A DNA stretch of 64,000 nucleotides. Source: Thamnaconus septentrionalis (Eukaryota; Chordata; Actinopteri; Tetraodontiformes; Monacanthidae). The stretch spans positions 1,519,129-1,583,128 of the forward strand of contig CM020505.1 in the NCBI GenBank assembly GCA_009823395.1. Reading direction: 5' to 3'. Of this stretch, positions 1 through 13,190 are shown in pieces (within the stretch, counting starts at the first letter, position 1; each line of letters begins with the position of its first letter). The notes under the pieces were generated by a model. The model searched no databases, was not told the origin of the DNA, and worked only from the letters and a program-made list of their open reading frames with translations. Made by a program: the position numbers and the translations under genes.

Positions 1-2142
1 GTCTCCACACGAACTCCGGCAGATTGCTGAAAAGGGGAAAACGAGGCTCGGTCAAACAACACAAAAACGTGCTCTGTCAGGTGGAAGACAAAACAGGCCG
101 ACATTGTCGACTCCTGCCAGGATTTTTTTTTCTCACAAGCAAAAAAAAAATCCATGTTATGTGTCTGCTGCTTGTCAAGCCTGCCAGCTGCAGGTTTTGA
201 TTTTCAGCTCCAATCTGGTTTGAGCTCGGCCATGATCTTAGCTGCACACAAAATTTTTCCTCAAAATATTTCCAAACTCAAGCACACCAAAGTCCAGGCC
301 AAGCCTTTCATTCTACTTTCATCATTGTCAAGTGGAATCGGCCAACTTGGCAACGACTTCAAGCTATTTTGTTGTTTCTTTTTTTTTTTTTTTGCAGTGA
401 ATTTGTATCACTGTGTGTTTTGAGTTTTTTTTTTTCTGTTTCCCACAGGCTGTTGTTGGCACGGTCCCCCTGTCCCAGCTCCCATCAGGTAGAGTCCAGC
501 CCCTGACCCCAACTCCCTGAACCCCACTGCTAAACAATGTCATTAGAGCGGCAACAGGCATCCGGCCAGCACACCGGCCAGACTGCAATCACACAACTCT
601 GCAGCCCCTCAGACCTTCCTGTCTGCGCAGGGGAAGAGAGAGGAAGAGAGGGAACCAAAATGTGTGTATGTGTTTGCGTGTGTGTGTGAGAGAGAGAAAA
701 AGAGAGACAGAGAGGGGGAGGGAGGGCGAGAGAGAGGGGGAGAGAGAGAGAGTAGGGAAGGGGGGATACAAAAAGAGGAAAACTGGAGAAAGAAGTCGAT
801 GTCAGAGTAACAAAGGAAATGGAACAAAATGAATAAACAACGTCAACAAGTTTCAGAAGATTATTTTAGCTTGACACAATTTCACTAGCTGCGTTTCCAT
901 CACATTTTTTTACAAAATAAAAGCAATATTTTACACGTCCACTGACGTGTAAATGCAGGGGGGAAAAAAGTGTTTCCATGACACTTTTGCAATAAACCTC
1001 TATATGGACGCGTCTGAAAACCACCTCATGAGAGCATCGAAACCTTTTAGCAATTTTTGACACAGTGTCATTCACTTAGTCTGTGCTCTGTCAATGCAGT
1101 CAATCAGTATCATCTCTAATAAGCACCTCTGACATCCAGTGTGTTAGTCTGAGTGCTCTGTGCCGCCCTTAAGCAACGTCTACGTCTTGCTCTCACACAC
1201 ACGAGCACCAGTGTGACCAACGATGTGGCCATTCCTCTCTGCCATCACTTAACAGCAATTGGCAACTTTTAATGAAAGAAATGAGAAATTCATCTCCAAC
1301 CAACACTGCTGCAACTCAAGGCATGGTGTGTTTTCAGTCACTTATTTGTCTGCAACGAACGCTTTTTAGCGCATAAACGTGCGTATTTGCACGGCTCGCA
1401 CTCAGTGAACGAGGCATAAAATTGACGCCATTACAATCTTCGCCGCCCATAAGATCCACGAGCGTGCTTAATGGCATACTCTTAGACACGGTGGCGGCAC
1501 ATTTTAATAAGACATTAATGTTGCGATGGGTCTTTGGTTTAAAAATCTCCAGTCTCAAAAACTTAGTAAAAGAAGGAGAAGAAGAGACAGTTTGAAAAAA
1601 AGCCATTTCCAGTGAGTGTGAAATTGCAGCGTGCGGCCTGAGACAATTCTACCCATGTTGAGTAGAGTGCACCACACAGTGCTATATACTGCATCGAGGT
1701 GAACAGCACAGAGGACTTTGGCACTGCAGTATACAGAGGGAATCACAGTATTGGGAACACAGCTACAGTGTGTGTGGCTTGTAGAGGCCAGAGGAAGGAG
1801 CAGACAGCCGAATCTGAACGGGGCATGAAGGCATGTGGAGTGCACATTATTAATTGTGAAAAACAAAGTTGCATATTCAGAATGAATGTGGTTATGCGGA
1901 CGATTAAATCAAAATCCACTCTGCTTGAACTGGCGTTCCCTTTTTTCTTCCATTAGAGCAGAAGCTTGCTGAGGATATAACACATTCTCACTTGGAGCCC
2001 GAGATTGGCTATGATATGCTGCGGCTGGAATGTTCCAATAAAAGCAGCAATGTGCTGGATGTCTGCAGGTGACGGTGATGAAGAGCTTCGAGGCGTGCGT
2101 GATTCAAATTAACGGCGGCACCAGAGAGATGATGATACTCAC
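1..2142 (-). other. FBN1: FBN1 intron 2 (partial)
   Basis: This stretch lies downstream of the second fibrillin coding exon on the minus strand and is read as the start of a long intron. I searched it for the next fibrillin exon, which should encode the first EGF-like cysteine pattern, and did not find it. It holds a GT/GA-rich simple repeat near 660-755. A repeat copy at about 885-1075 resembles an inverted copy near 30855-31020. A CpG-containing unique stretch at about 1370-1540 has no obvious coding potential. Confidence 0.6.
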
Positions 2143-2225
2143 GAACAATGCACTGGTTTCCCCCGGTGAGAGTCTTCCAGCCTGGGCAGCAGTAGGCATT
2201 GTTCCTTGTTCCACAGACATTTGGT
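2143..2225 (-). CDS. FBN1: FBN1 coding exon 2: fibrillin unique N-terminal motif
   Basis: The acceptor TTTCTCCTCCAG is followed by codons for [16 protein letters not shown] and [11 protein letters not shown]. The donor is GTGAGTATC. The cysteine spacing and the CCPGWKT core are diagnostic of the fibrillin N-terminal domain. The exon is 83 bases and enters and leaves in phases that fit exon 1 and the expected exon 3. Confidence 0.92.
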
Positions 2226-3549
2226 CTGGAGGAGAAACGACAGGTTGTCAATGATTCACCCGCACACAAATCTCGTCATTCCAAAGATGAAACTGTCGGA
2301 AGTTAATGGCCGCTGATTGTTGGCATTCAACAGGTTTTAACAACACTTGTGCTTCACCTCTTTACATAAAAACTACTAATTTACATATTATAAAAATCAT
2401 TTCATTTGAGTTTCCTATATCCCGACACAACACACTGTCAACAGAATAATCACTGCAGTTATCACTAAAAACCAGTTGCTCAATGGCACCCATGCAGGGA
2501 ACCAGATGTCTGAGTTTAGAAGTGCAAATTATTTCTGCCAGAAAAGATTCAGTTCAGACTTTGGGTCAATTTCAACCTTTCTTCAAAGCAAAAAGAAAAA
2601 AGGCCTACTGTGTCCTTGCAACCACCAACCAGGCACAAAATGTCTTCATTGTGAACAAACTGTGAGTTGGAAACAAAGGTTCACACTCTCTTTTTCCTTT
2701 TGCATTACATAGACATGTTGCAGTTATTACAATGTTGAATGTATGTAAAACAAGTGTCTAAGTTATCTGTTGCTGCAATGACATTGTTTGTACTTGTTAG
2801 TCCGTCACACTGTTTTAATTCCTCTTGTCTTATGCTACAGAATCAATCTGGGTTCTGACTTAAACCAAAATCAAAAGGCCTTTATTTTTCACTTGACAAG
2901 GGACAAACTGGCACGTTGCATATTAACAACATATTCCTTGCCGTTAAGTCATCCTCATTGCAAACTGTTGGGGTGTTTGCACTTGCCTGTGCAACAATGT
3001 GTGATACTTAGCTAACAATTAGATTAAAAAAAATATTGTCTGTATGAAAAGCCTTGGTCAAACAAAAAAACAAAGACTGATGCACCTGCAAAAAAAAATT
3101 AGTCTGGCAGCATTTAAAGCCCACCGATTTTGCCCCCTACAGATCTAGTACAGGTTCTGCAAGTCAACAATTATCATTATTATTATTATTATTATTAATT
3201 AAATTGTAGCTCCTGTTAAACTTACTTATGATTCAAAGTGCATAAATCATGCAGAATTCAACATTCTTGTGGATCAAATCAAGTAAAATAAAAACACCAC
3301 GAGCTGATCAGTCACTCTGATCAGCTGTTTACTGTCATCGCTGGTCATTTCCCCTCTTTTCAGTCCCCTCTGCCTTCCTCTCCTTCTCCCTCCTCTTCCT
3401 CCCACTCTCCTCTTTGCACCCAAGCTCTTCCTCGGCAGTGACCCACTGTGTACAGCTGCAGATGTGATTTATCCACCAACTAGGGGTGTGGTGTTTGTTG
3501 GCCAGAGGGAGGATTGAGCCCTTCCACCGTTTCCTTCTACCTCTCTTTT

Positions 3550-3583
<34 letters not shown>

Positions 3584-4156
3584 ACAGCTCCCCACACGAC
3601 AAATGGCCTCCTTTGTTTGCTTGCAATTTATTGTCGGAGCCGGCAGGAATGTGATATTCCTGCCAGTACTTCATTACAGAAACGCTCCTTCCAAAACTTC
3701 CCATCGCAGACTAATGCCGCAAGCTTGCGTGCGTGACCCCCGTGACCTTCGAGAACCGTCTGCCTGTCGTGGGTGAGGGGAGTCACCCGGACACCTGTTC
3801 TGGTTGGGGCCCAAACTGGAGCCTCTTCAAGAAAGACTCTCAGCGGAGAGGAGAGGAGGGAGGGAGTGGCACGAGGACAAAAACAGAGAGGGGGAAGAAA
3901 CTGTCAACAAATTGGACTAATGGGGGGGATTATTATAGTCACATTACCCTCTGAGGACTTCCGTCCCTCCCCTTCTCTTGGCCCTGCTGCTGCCCCGCGA
4001 CTCGGTGGGCCTGGTCAGCGGCTCGCCGTCTCCGGTGTCCGCGACCTCTGCGAAGTTTCCGAGCTGGACGCACAGCAAGAAGAGCAGAGCCACGGCCAAC
4101 TGCAGCGGCCGTCCTCTTCCTCCTCCTCCTCCTCCTCCTCGCTCGCTCCCCGACAT
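2143..4156 (-). CDS. FBN1: Fibrillin-1, 5' part of gene (coding exons 1-2)
   Basis: Fibrillin is a secreted glycoprotein that assembles into extracellular microfibrils. Two coding exons are visible: 3948-4156 and 2143-2225. Together they encode a start methionine, a glycine run, a hydrophobic signal peptide, a short acidic stretch, a basic furin-type site (SRAKRRGG) and the conserved N-terminal motif [16 protein letters not shown] followed by [11 protein letters not shown]. The donor AGAGG|GTAATG and acceptor CTCCAG|ACC join in phase to give RGPNVCG. The exon 2 donor is C|GTGAGT, in the phase expected before the next exon. The SRAKRRGG and AYCCPGW motifs, together with the SHC4-SECISBP2L-COPS2 neighbourhood, favour FBN1 over FBN2. 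The remaining exons lie outside the window to the left. Confidence 0.9.
2226..3947 (-). other. FBN1: FBN1 intron 1
   Basis: This intron separates the two fibrillin coding exons. It contains short A/T runs, an ATT repeat near 3175-3196 and a CT microsatellite at about 3549-3583. No further exon was recognised. Confidence 0.75.
3948..4156 (-). CDS. FBN1: FBN1 coding exon 1: signal peptide and propeptide
   Basis: The ATG at 4154-4156 opens [13 protein letters not shown], followed by a basic pair and the hydrophobic core [15 protein letters not shown], which looks like a secretion signal. The exon then encodes a polar linker and SRAKRRGG, a furin-like site of the type known in fibrillin N-propeptides, and ends EVLRG. 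The exon is 209 bases long and ends in phase 2. The glycine run is encoded by a GGA repeat at about 4110-4142, so its length may vary between individuals. An in-frame TTG lies just upstream, but the ATG is the sensible start. Confidence 0.88.
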
Positions 4157-5000
4157 GTCCCCCAACTCTCAAGTGCGCAACTCAAGGTACGAGAGAAGCT
4201 TTTCTCGAGCAAAGGAAAAATAAAAGTTCCCCCCTGCGGCCGTCGATCGACCTCTGCGGTCTGGAGTCAAAGCTGCAAAACAGTTGGAGAAGGATTTTTT
4301 TTTTAAAATAATAATAATAAAAACTAAACTAAGAGGCTGCTGTGACACACACGAGAAAAACACTCCGCGATATTTGATGCGCGTATCATATCACTGTGCC
4401 CATGTTTTAAATAAGTTGCAGGGAAAAAAAAAAAAACGTTTGCTTAAGAGAGTGAAAGCGCAAAATTGCGTGACTTTACCTTGTCTCCCGAGCAGGAGAT
4501 TCGCCTCAGACCCGAACAGAGGAGCCCCGTCGATCTTCCTCGCAGGTTACTGATGAGAAAAATTGTTCACAACGCGCAAATGCGGGGAAGCCACCGAGAG
4601 AGGGAAGAAAACTAAACTAAACTAAACAAACAAAACAAACCTTTTTGGGGAAAAAAAAAAAAAAAAAAAAAAGCTGCTCCAATCACACGCGCATCGTCGC
4701 CTGGCGGAGCGTGCTCGTGCGCAACCGGCCGTGTCTTAACTTTGCGCAGATAAGTTAGAGGAGCTGATGCATTCCAGAGGATGAGAATGGCCAAACTCTG
4801 TATCTCTGCCCCTCTGCAGCAGCGGAGCCTTTCCTCATCCGCGCTACTCTCAACTTTCTCTCACCCTCCCTCCTCCCCCTCCTCCTCCAAAAAACCCTCT
4901 GTTTTTCCTTTTCTTCATCACGATCTCGCGATACAATAAAGTATGAGCGAGTGGGGGAGGGGGGAGGGGGGAGCCAAGCCAAACTCAGCACCTTCAGCCT
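4157..5000 (-). promoter_or_regulatory. FBN1: FBN1 5' UTR and probable promoter region
   Basis: The region directly upstream of the FBN1 start is richer in CpG than its surroundings, notably at 4230-4270, 4480-4540 and 4680-4740. It also carries two A-runs, near 4425 and 4650. A probable 5' UTR and promoter are inferred from position only. No transcription start can be fixed from sequence. Confidence 0.4.
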
Positions 5001-5036
5001 GGGTTTTTATTTATTTATTTATTTATTTATTTATTT
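4990..5036. repeat. (TTTA)n microsatellite
   Basis: A run of TTTA/ATTT tetranucleotides lies upstream of FBN1. Confidence 0.9.
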
Positions 5037-8000
5037 CTTGAACTGTTTCACTGGTATCATGAGCAAGGAGAGTGAGGGGAAGTGCAAAGGTTCCAGCAGG
5101 CGTCAGGTTCTATGGAAGTCTGCACTCCGAATGAGTCTTTTAGTGCAGGGAAGTCACACATTTCTGAGTGTAAACTATTAAATAGTAATTATAGAGAATC
5201 AAAGCGCTTGTCCAAGACATACAAATTGCTTTCCCTGGAATATACTTTGTATTTTGCAATATAACGACTTTATGACTCAATAATACTTTGCATGCTGGAC
5301 ACCTGTTATTAATCCATGACATTCATTTTCTCACAACACACAGGCCTGAAGGTACCGATGGCGACCAAGAAAAACATTTGTAACGTTTTAACTTCATCCT
5401 ACCTATTTTATGTGCAACAAGCCAAAACTAACTGGATGTGGGAAATTATGTTCAGATTGCCTGCAGGTTTAGATTGTATGTTTTTACAGCTTCATGAAGA
5501 ATGACAAAATATTTGTTGGCTTCAAGCAAAACAAAGAGGATTATAAATTTCAACAAAAAAACATTGTCTTTTGAAAATCAAGTCAATTAGTATTAAGATG
5601 CACTTCAAATCTGCCAAAATTGTCAAGAACTAGTTTTACAGCTGATTAGATCATGTGGGCTGCAGTTCCCCATTTAACAGACTCGTGTTTAGCAAGAAAA
5701 AGCCTAAAAAAAAAAAATCAACTTTTTACATCGGACTCAAGTAATAATCAAAAGTCTCACGTGAATATGATGTTTAAGTCCTATAACACTTAGATTTCAT
5801 GTCAGTATTGACACTGTGCATACTGTAAGTTTGCAGGAATTTTGTCCAGTGTAGTGACAGTTTTCACACACAGGCTGATCCATGACTGCAGCCACACCCA
5901 GCAAACACAGAGCATGCATGGTCTTTCCTCTCAACTATGCTATCACTCTTAAACCAAGAGACACTTCCTGACACTGTAATCTACAACTTGGGTTTCCAGA
6001 ATAAGCTTTTTGTTGTTTTTGCTTCTTCGCTGACTGCTCTCATTTTCTTCTCATGCATTTCCAAATGCCGCCTGAGCTGCTCAAATTCACACTGGTCTTT
6101 CACTTACGCGCTTTGGCCATTGGTATTTCATGTTTTCGATTAAGATAGCTGTTGCATGACACATAAAGCATAACTTCGCATGTGCAGAAGGCTGAGACAG
6201 AAGCCAAACATTGTGTTTTTGTTGTTCCACCAGACTGCTTCAACACTCATTCTTATTTATTTGTTTTTTCTTGACATTCAGGTTCACGTATCTCCATTAT
6301 TGCTGATGCCATCTTAAATAGATGTCTGCCCGCCAGCTACATTTTCTTTAGAACTATACACTGTTGCTTTCCTACCGTGGAAAGCATTGAATGCCTCGCT
6401 GGCATTGCTGACAACACTGCACTGACTCCTGAACACCTTGCCAAAATGGTCTTTGCTTCAACAGACCTTTAGACAGCACTAGGAGCTCAGCCACACAAGG
6501 CTATTCAATGTCAATTCAATACTATATCTCTTTCTTACAGACTATGGCCTATAAGCTAACAATCATTGTGCCAATTTAGGAGGCTGCCACTTTTTTCCAT
6601 TCTGAGACCTTTCCCATTTGTCCCCCCCCCTTCTTTTTTAATAGAACTTAACTGAACCCTTAAAAACTGTCCAAAGCCTTTGCTTGCAATTTGAAAGGCT
6701 GATGTCAAAGCTCTAAAGAAATGTTCTACCATACCTCCCTATCATAGTGTGGTGGCAGAGAAAACACTGAGGTCTTTCATTTAAGTGAAGTTGCAGTGTG
6801 AAGAAATGTCAAACAAGATTAATTTAACATTGGGAAGCCTCTGCTGGGAGTTTAATGGATTGCTTTGTCACAGCCAACTGCCTGGACTTTCCATCACTCC
6901 AAAAAACAGCTGGCCATATGAAAAAATAAATGTATACGATGTAAAATAAGCCATTTGACAGATGAACCGCGTGTAAAACCTTTCTGTGCAGTGAACCCTC
7001 TGAGTTTTAAAAACGGTGCAATCATGCAGTGAAAAAATTCATTTAAAACTGTTTTGTGAGTTTAAACAGACTAAACAAAAGCTAATATACGTATATAATG
7101 TCTTAAATCAAACCTATCTTCAACAGATGAAAGACCAAGGACTGATCACACAGACAAATACTTTTGTAAACACTGGAACAGGACTTTTGCACTATGTCAG
7201 AAAAGCAGGCATTGATTTCAGAAGTTCTAAACTATTAACCACTCATAGATTTGTCACCTTGACGTTGAAGTGCAATGACAAAAAGAAGAGTGTAAACATG
7301 TACTATGTTTTTGTACAATTTACATGTCTATTTAACATTATATGGTAGCTGAGATACTGACTGTGACAGATGATTGAATCATGTCAAAGTAGTGGCACAC
7401 TGTGCAGGCACTGTGTCCTGTATGCTGTAGCAAAAAGAAAACTATACCATTTGGAAAGTAACCAAAGCTTCTTGTTCTCCTCAGTCTTCCAGAGCAGCTT
7501 GTCAGGTTCAAGGTCCACTGACAACAGTTTAAGCTGGACTTACATGAATAAAAATGCATTTTATGAGCGGCGGTTTTTGGCAAGATTGTCAGCTGCTGCT
7601 CATGTACCTGTTGGCTCACTGGAAAAGCTGTGCCTTACTGAATGGAACAAATGGATGAAATTTTTTATCTATATGCATTTATTTTTGCTGATATAGTGGC
7701 TTTTTTTGCTGCATGAACTCCAAGAAAAGACAGGATGGCAGTTCTGACAGCAGACTCAAGATATGTGCTAGTGTCTTTATAACGTTATTAAAACTGCTTT
7801 GTGTTGTTGCTCTGGTACTTGTTTGGCTGTGCTGATTTTAGTTATCAACTTTGGCAGCAGAAATGAAATAAATTTGGATATTTTTAGTTCAGAGTGGAGT
7901 GTATTTCAAGAAGAAGGTGCAGAGGAACTGAATGCTGAAGGCATCGTCGTCTTGAGGAGGTCCCTCCTTTTTAGGAAAACCCCTCTTTATTCTAATATCC

Positions 8001-9010
8001 CTGTCACCAAGGACTGGTGAGTGATTGGTGCTCTTTGCCTGCAATTAAGATCACTTATTTCTGTGAATGGTCAGAGGTGTTTGGAGAGAGAGATAGACAA
8101 GAGTGAAGAAAAACATAGAAGGTCTTGGGGTTGTGGAATGAGGCAGTACTGTGTGGGGAGAAAGGGCCACTGTTGTTTGAGTGGATTGTTTTGACAGTAA
8201 AGCAGCCTCTCCCTGGTCAACTTGAACCCTTGCCTCTCTCACTCACTGAGTTTAGCTTGAGATTGGTTTTGAAAAACAAGTGACCTGATTGTGAGGAACA
8301 CAGATGATGGTGAAATCAAAGTGGTTTTGGGTGTGTTGGTGAGAGTCAGAGACATCTTATTAGTTGTGACGCCAAGAAACTATTGATGTGGGCCATCACA
8401 TTTCTGAGGAAGTATGTACAGTGAGTGCGCATTCGCCAACTTGGAAGCCCAGTATCTAGAATTTATTGGCATCTGGCACTGTGTTTTTGCCTCGTGTATA
8501 CGCCCTAGTAAAACTCCCTGATCTCACCCTCTACTAAACTGGCTGCTGAAAACATGAAGAACCCAAAAGAACCAGTGTTTAGATTTCCGTTCTAAGCTGT
8601 GGCACAAACATGGAAGTTTCAACCTGGGTCAATTTTAGATTTCTTTGTGTACACAAATGTCCGTTTGTATTTCTAAGATGTTGCTTTATCCCTTAAAGGG
8701 ATAGCACAACATGTTGGAAAATTCACCTATTAACAAAATCTAGATGGCGATATGTGAAGGTACATTCCCTTTAATTATAATCAGTCACTATTGTTTCGAG
8801 AACCAAGGGGCAGGAATATGAGCTGCTCAGTAAACAACATGGTTGTGAATGGAACAGACTGTATAGGTCTCCCTCCCTCAAACCTCATCAAATACACAAT
8901 CTAACAACTCCAAAACATCTTAGTGGACAAGTTGTGACCTGCACATTCACTACGCTATGGTGAAGGAAAGTTGTGTTCAAGGCAAATGGATAGTCAGAAT
9001 TCTATTTCAG

Positions 9011-9400
9011 TCAACCTTCAAGTCCGAGGCCATGGTTCTCAACCGGAAAAAAGTGGTTTTCCCTCTCTGGGTCGGTGGAGAACCCCTGCCAAAGGTGGAG
9101 GAGTTCCAGTGTCTAGGGGTCTTGTTCACGAGTGAGGGAACGATGAAGCGCGAGATCAACAGGTGGATTGGTGCGGCAAAAGGAACCGAAAGGAATGAGA
9201 TTGCGGATACAAAGCGGCCAAAATGAATTTCCTCCATAGCGTGACTTGGTGCACCCTCAGGGGCAGGGTGAGAAGCTCGGTCATCCGGGAGGAGCTTGCA
9301 GTAGAGCCGCTGCTCCTCCACATTGAGATGAGCCAGGTGAGGTGGCTCGGGCATCTGTTTTGGATGCCTCCTGGACGCCTCCCTGGAGAGGTGTTGACTA
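9011..9400 (+). pseudogene. Decayed LINE reverse-transcriptase 3' fragment
   Basis: Plus-strand translation gives SEAMVLNRKKVVFPLWVGG, then VEEFQCLGVLFTSEGTMKRE, a stretch typical of the C-terminal reverse-transcriptase region of fish non-LTR retrotransposons. A second block reads RVRSSVIREELAVEPLLLHI and RWLGHLFWMPPGRLPGEV. The two blocks lie in different frames and are too close together, so an internal piece between about 9180 and 9249 is missing. This is a dead, truncated copy. Confidence 0.8.
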
Positions 9401-9515
9401 CGGCAAAATCACTCATTTATTCAATCTTCATAACATCGCAAGTAAAAAGAATCAGTATTGGTATTGGCAATTGGATCAATACCAAAATCCCCAGTATCGC
9501 TTAACCCAAGCTTTT
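9400..9515 (+). repeat. Repeat of the GGTATTGGCAATTGGATCAA type
   Basis: The sequence following the LINE fragment has repeated 'TATTGGTATTGG' and 'AATACCAAAATCCCCAGTAT' elements that look like an interspersed fish repeat. It is recognised by pattern only. Confidence 0.4.
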
Positions 9516-12500
9516 AGTGTCTTACCACAGAACCATAGGCTTTGAACATCCCACTGAAACGATTCCTCACGTTTTAATATAATAATCCTTTTGTTTGATT
9601 TGTTTACCTATTTTGATGCTTCAAATGACTTTTTTCATTTATGTCATCTCTTTTAATGCTTTTAATGTACTAAATGTTCTTTTTAAAGGTACATATAAAA
9701 AAATTAAAGCTGAAACCACTATAAACCGCCATAAATTTTCCCACTCTGCAAAAACCGAGACAACTCAGAATACATGTATTTATTTTTCTGTGATTCATTA
9801 CAGAACTGTAAAATATCCCTGTTTTTTTTGCAGGCTTATATCTGTCAACTTGCCATCACGCAAGAAAATGAGCAGCATGTCAAACAGTAACAATTTCAAA
9901 GGCATTTTGAATAGATTTGCTAAGATAGAAGAACTGTGGAGGCCTGCAGGGCAGAGCTGCCTTCTGCTCCCAATCAGCAGTGAGAGGGTGTTGGGAAGCT
10001 ATCACCTCCCCATCCCTACGTCCCCATGCTGCCACCACCTTTAAGTCACAACCATTCCTTTTATTACCTATAATTTGTTTGCCATTGCCTGCATTCGACT
10101 GTGGTCTTGGTCTGAGGCAGCGTTTGCTGCTCAGGCCTGAAAGGGCTGAACTCGAGAAGCCGAAACAGCAGTGCTCGGATAAACATTCTTTTATGTAATT
10201 TAGTGTGTGTCGTGTGATTCTGAGAGCTTTTGCTCTGTTGAATGAAGTATTCCCCTGGCAACATGTGCTCCACAAAAAGCTGTGATTTACTTGATTTACT
10301 TGTCTCTCTTAATTACAAGCTGCCCAGACCTAAAGTCCCATCACAAAACAACAAGTTCTCTCAGATGTGTGTTCATAACGTATTCCAAGGCAATTTTTTA
10401 ATAGTTCAGATTGAGATTCTCTCTCCCTCTGTCTCTCTTTCTCTCTCTCTGCTCCAAACTGTGAGTGTGGAGAGACTTTCTCACACTGTGTGTTGTCTTT
10501 GGCTGCAGCATCCATGGTTCATTTCCTTTTGTCTTCTGCAGCACAACTGCTGTCAGTATTCACGTGAAATATCTCAGGAAAATGAGCTGCAGTAGAAATC
10601 AGTTTCTTCTCCTCCTCTTCATTTTTTCCTCTCCCTCACCACATGGCCTCGACCTTGTGCCGTGACATTAACTGGCCCTAGCACGTTCTGCACATGTACA
10701 GTTCACTGCAGTGGCACGTAAAGTGTAGCCATAAATAACCTCCTTGTGTATGACTGGACATTGCATCAATCCAGTTTCAGCCCGGAATAACAGGTTCTTT
10801 TCCTTTCTTTTCTTTTAAATAAGAAGGTGCAGTTGCCAAGATGAACTTTTGATCTTTTAACTAACAGCTTCGTGGAGGAGGACTGAGAATTTGACTCATC
10901 TCTGTATCTCTGTAGTCCCCTGTGCTCATATTGATTTTCTTATAAATTCTACTGAATGCCTTCTGTAATCCAATAAACCCTAAAAAATGTCACCACTGAT
11001 TATGGAAATAAGTAATTGCGTCTGGAAAAAATTCCAGTGTAAAATGCTTGGAGATCTCCCTCTCCAGATCCCTGGTGTCTTTGATATATCAAAAGTTTGT
11101 TTTCACGAGATGAATAAACACTCTTTAGTGTGCTTGCATAACTGTGCAGAGCGTTCATACACATGTGCAAGCAACGTGCAAACTGAGGTGCCAGGGTGAC
11201 AATTTGAGAGCACTTTCCAAGTGTTAGCAACAACAAAATTACCTGCACTCAGTCACTATGTGGCTTTTAAGGACTACCAATCATCAATCTACCACTGCAT
11301 CTTCTGAATCTTCTTCCTCTGTAGATTAAACGTACACATTTTATTGCTGGGCAGGTTTTGAATACTTATCAGCAATTAGGGGCCATTTATGAGCCTTAGT
11401 TTTTCATGGTGTTTTTCATGGCGTCACTACTAGCAGTAATCTTTTGTCATATGTCCTTCAGTCTCTCAATTGTTTTGTATCAGTCACCCAACCACTGCTT
11501 TGCAGTCATTGCAAAAGCAACACCAAGTACCAGTTTTTCCTATGTCTATGTGGGTTCTCCATAGTTTCTTCATCGTTCCAAACAGTTTTATGGAAGAGTG
11601 CATATTCAAAAGCTCCACTACAGTTCTGGAAACATTGCACACAACTGGGCACCGCTGAACCCTAAACGCAAGGGAATAAACTTGGCTGTGAAGGTGATGG
11701 TAAACTTATTTCGTTATTTTACCTTTCAAAACGTTCTGAAAAGGCCAAGCCAGATTGGGTTTTTTTCTTCCAGTTCTGTTCATGCTTTTATAAGCTAGTC
11801 ATGTATAAGCTCAACCATCTCTTGGGTGGAGATAAGCAGCATGTTTTTGCCCTTTTATAAAGACGATGATAAAGTGAGTGAAAGGCTGTAAATTGGGCCC
11901 AGCATTTAAACAGATTGGGGTATTTTTCAAAATGGCCTTTGATGCCTGGACATGCTTTCTGCCTTCCCTCTCCATAGGTCCAGCACAGTTAAGAAGAAGG
12001 CATGATGAACATAAAAATAACAAATTGCTGCCTTTTAATGTTGTTTTTTCTGAGGATGCTGAAGCCAGATGAGCACATAAAAAAAAACCTGGAATTTTAG
12101 GTTCTTATCAGTGGCCCTATTCAGCATTAATCCTAAACCCTCGTGCCTCACTGGAGACGACTTTACTGTACTTTAGTTTTAAATGCTGCCATGTTTTGGC
12201 ATTGATCCAACATTAACACCTGTGCCAATGATGAAAGTCAGCTCATTCATCTGAAAGTGCTCATGTCATGTGTTATCCATGCCCTGTGCTGGGACAAGAT
12301 CTATTATGGGTCTGTCCCTTTCAGTTCAAAAAGAACAGCATTTTTGGCCACAGACTAGTCTAGCCACCACGTATCTCCCTTCCATGTGTGATTTATGCAG
12401 AGTCAGTGTCCCCCCACACAAATCTGACCATCTTAGGGATGGAAAACATTCCCTGCCGAGTTTTCCCTGCCAGTAGTTTGCCGCCACCATCTGTAAGAGT

Positions 12501-12845
12501 CACTCAGCGGAGTCCCCTCCACACACTTCATGGAAATGGATTAAATCGAGAAATATATGGAGTTATAATTTTGATTTTATGACCATATGGATATTTGTAG
12601 TAGAGGGGGGTTTGATTTTGGTAAAATGCTAAACTAAAACAACAACAACAACAACAAAAAAGATGACGCAACATAGTGTTATTATGAGCTAAATGTGAAC
12701 ATTTAAAAGAAAAGGATATTTGAAATGACAAAAGCTACATTAATCTGTTACTGTTTGGCATTCCTTCTAATATAATGATAATGACTCACCAAAGTTCTTC
12801 GTAAAGATAACGTTTATTCTTCTTTGTCACCGTCGAGTAGAAAAT

Positions 12846-13190
12846 CACATCATTCATTCATTTATTCATTCATTCATCTTCTATACCCGCTTATTCCAAT
12901 TCAGGGTCACGGGGGTCTGCTGGAGCCTATCCCAGCTGTCTTAGGGCGAAGGCAGGGTGACACCCTGGACAAGTCGCCAGTTCATCGCAGGGCCACATAG
13001 AAACAGACAACCATTCACACTCACATGCACACCTATGGACAATTTAGAATGTTCAATTGACCTCACATGCATGTTTTTGGAGTGTGGGAGGAAGCCGGAG
13101 AACCCGGAGAGAACCCACGCAGACACAGGGAGAACATGCAAACCCACGACCTTCTTGCTGTGAGGCGGCAGCGCTAACCAAAAACTAAAT
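12846..13190 (+). mobile_element. Interspersed MITE-like repeat, copy 1
   Basis: The element begins with an ATTC/CATT-rich run and 'TCTATACCCGCTTATTCC'. It continues with 'GGAGCCTATCCCAGCTGTC', 'AAGTCGCCAGTTCATCGCAG' and 'GGGAGAACATGCAAACCCAC'. The same blocks recur in the same order at 25147-25590, so it is a dispersed repeat and not a gene. Such elements are very common in fish genomes. Confidence 0.8.

Noticed and set aside
3773..4306. 177-codon plus-strand open frame over FBN1 exon 1
   Set aside because: It is the antisense shadow of the G+C-rich fibrillin first exon, which has signal peptide, furin site and matching splice phases on the minus strand.
12941..13163. Reading frames in the 12.9-13.2 kb block
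   Set aside because: The same block recurs at 25.2-25.5 kb and is a dispersed repeat.
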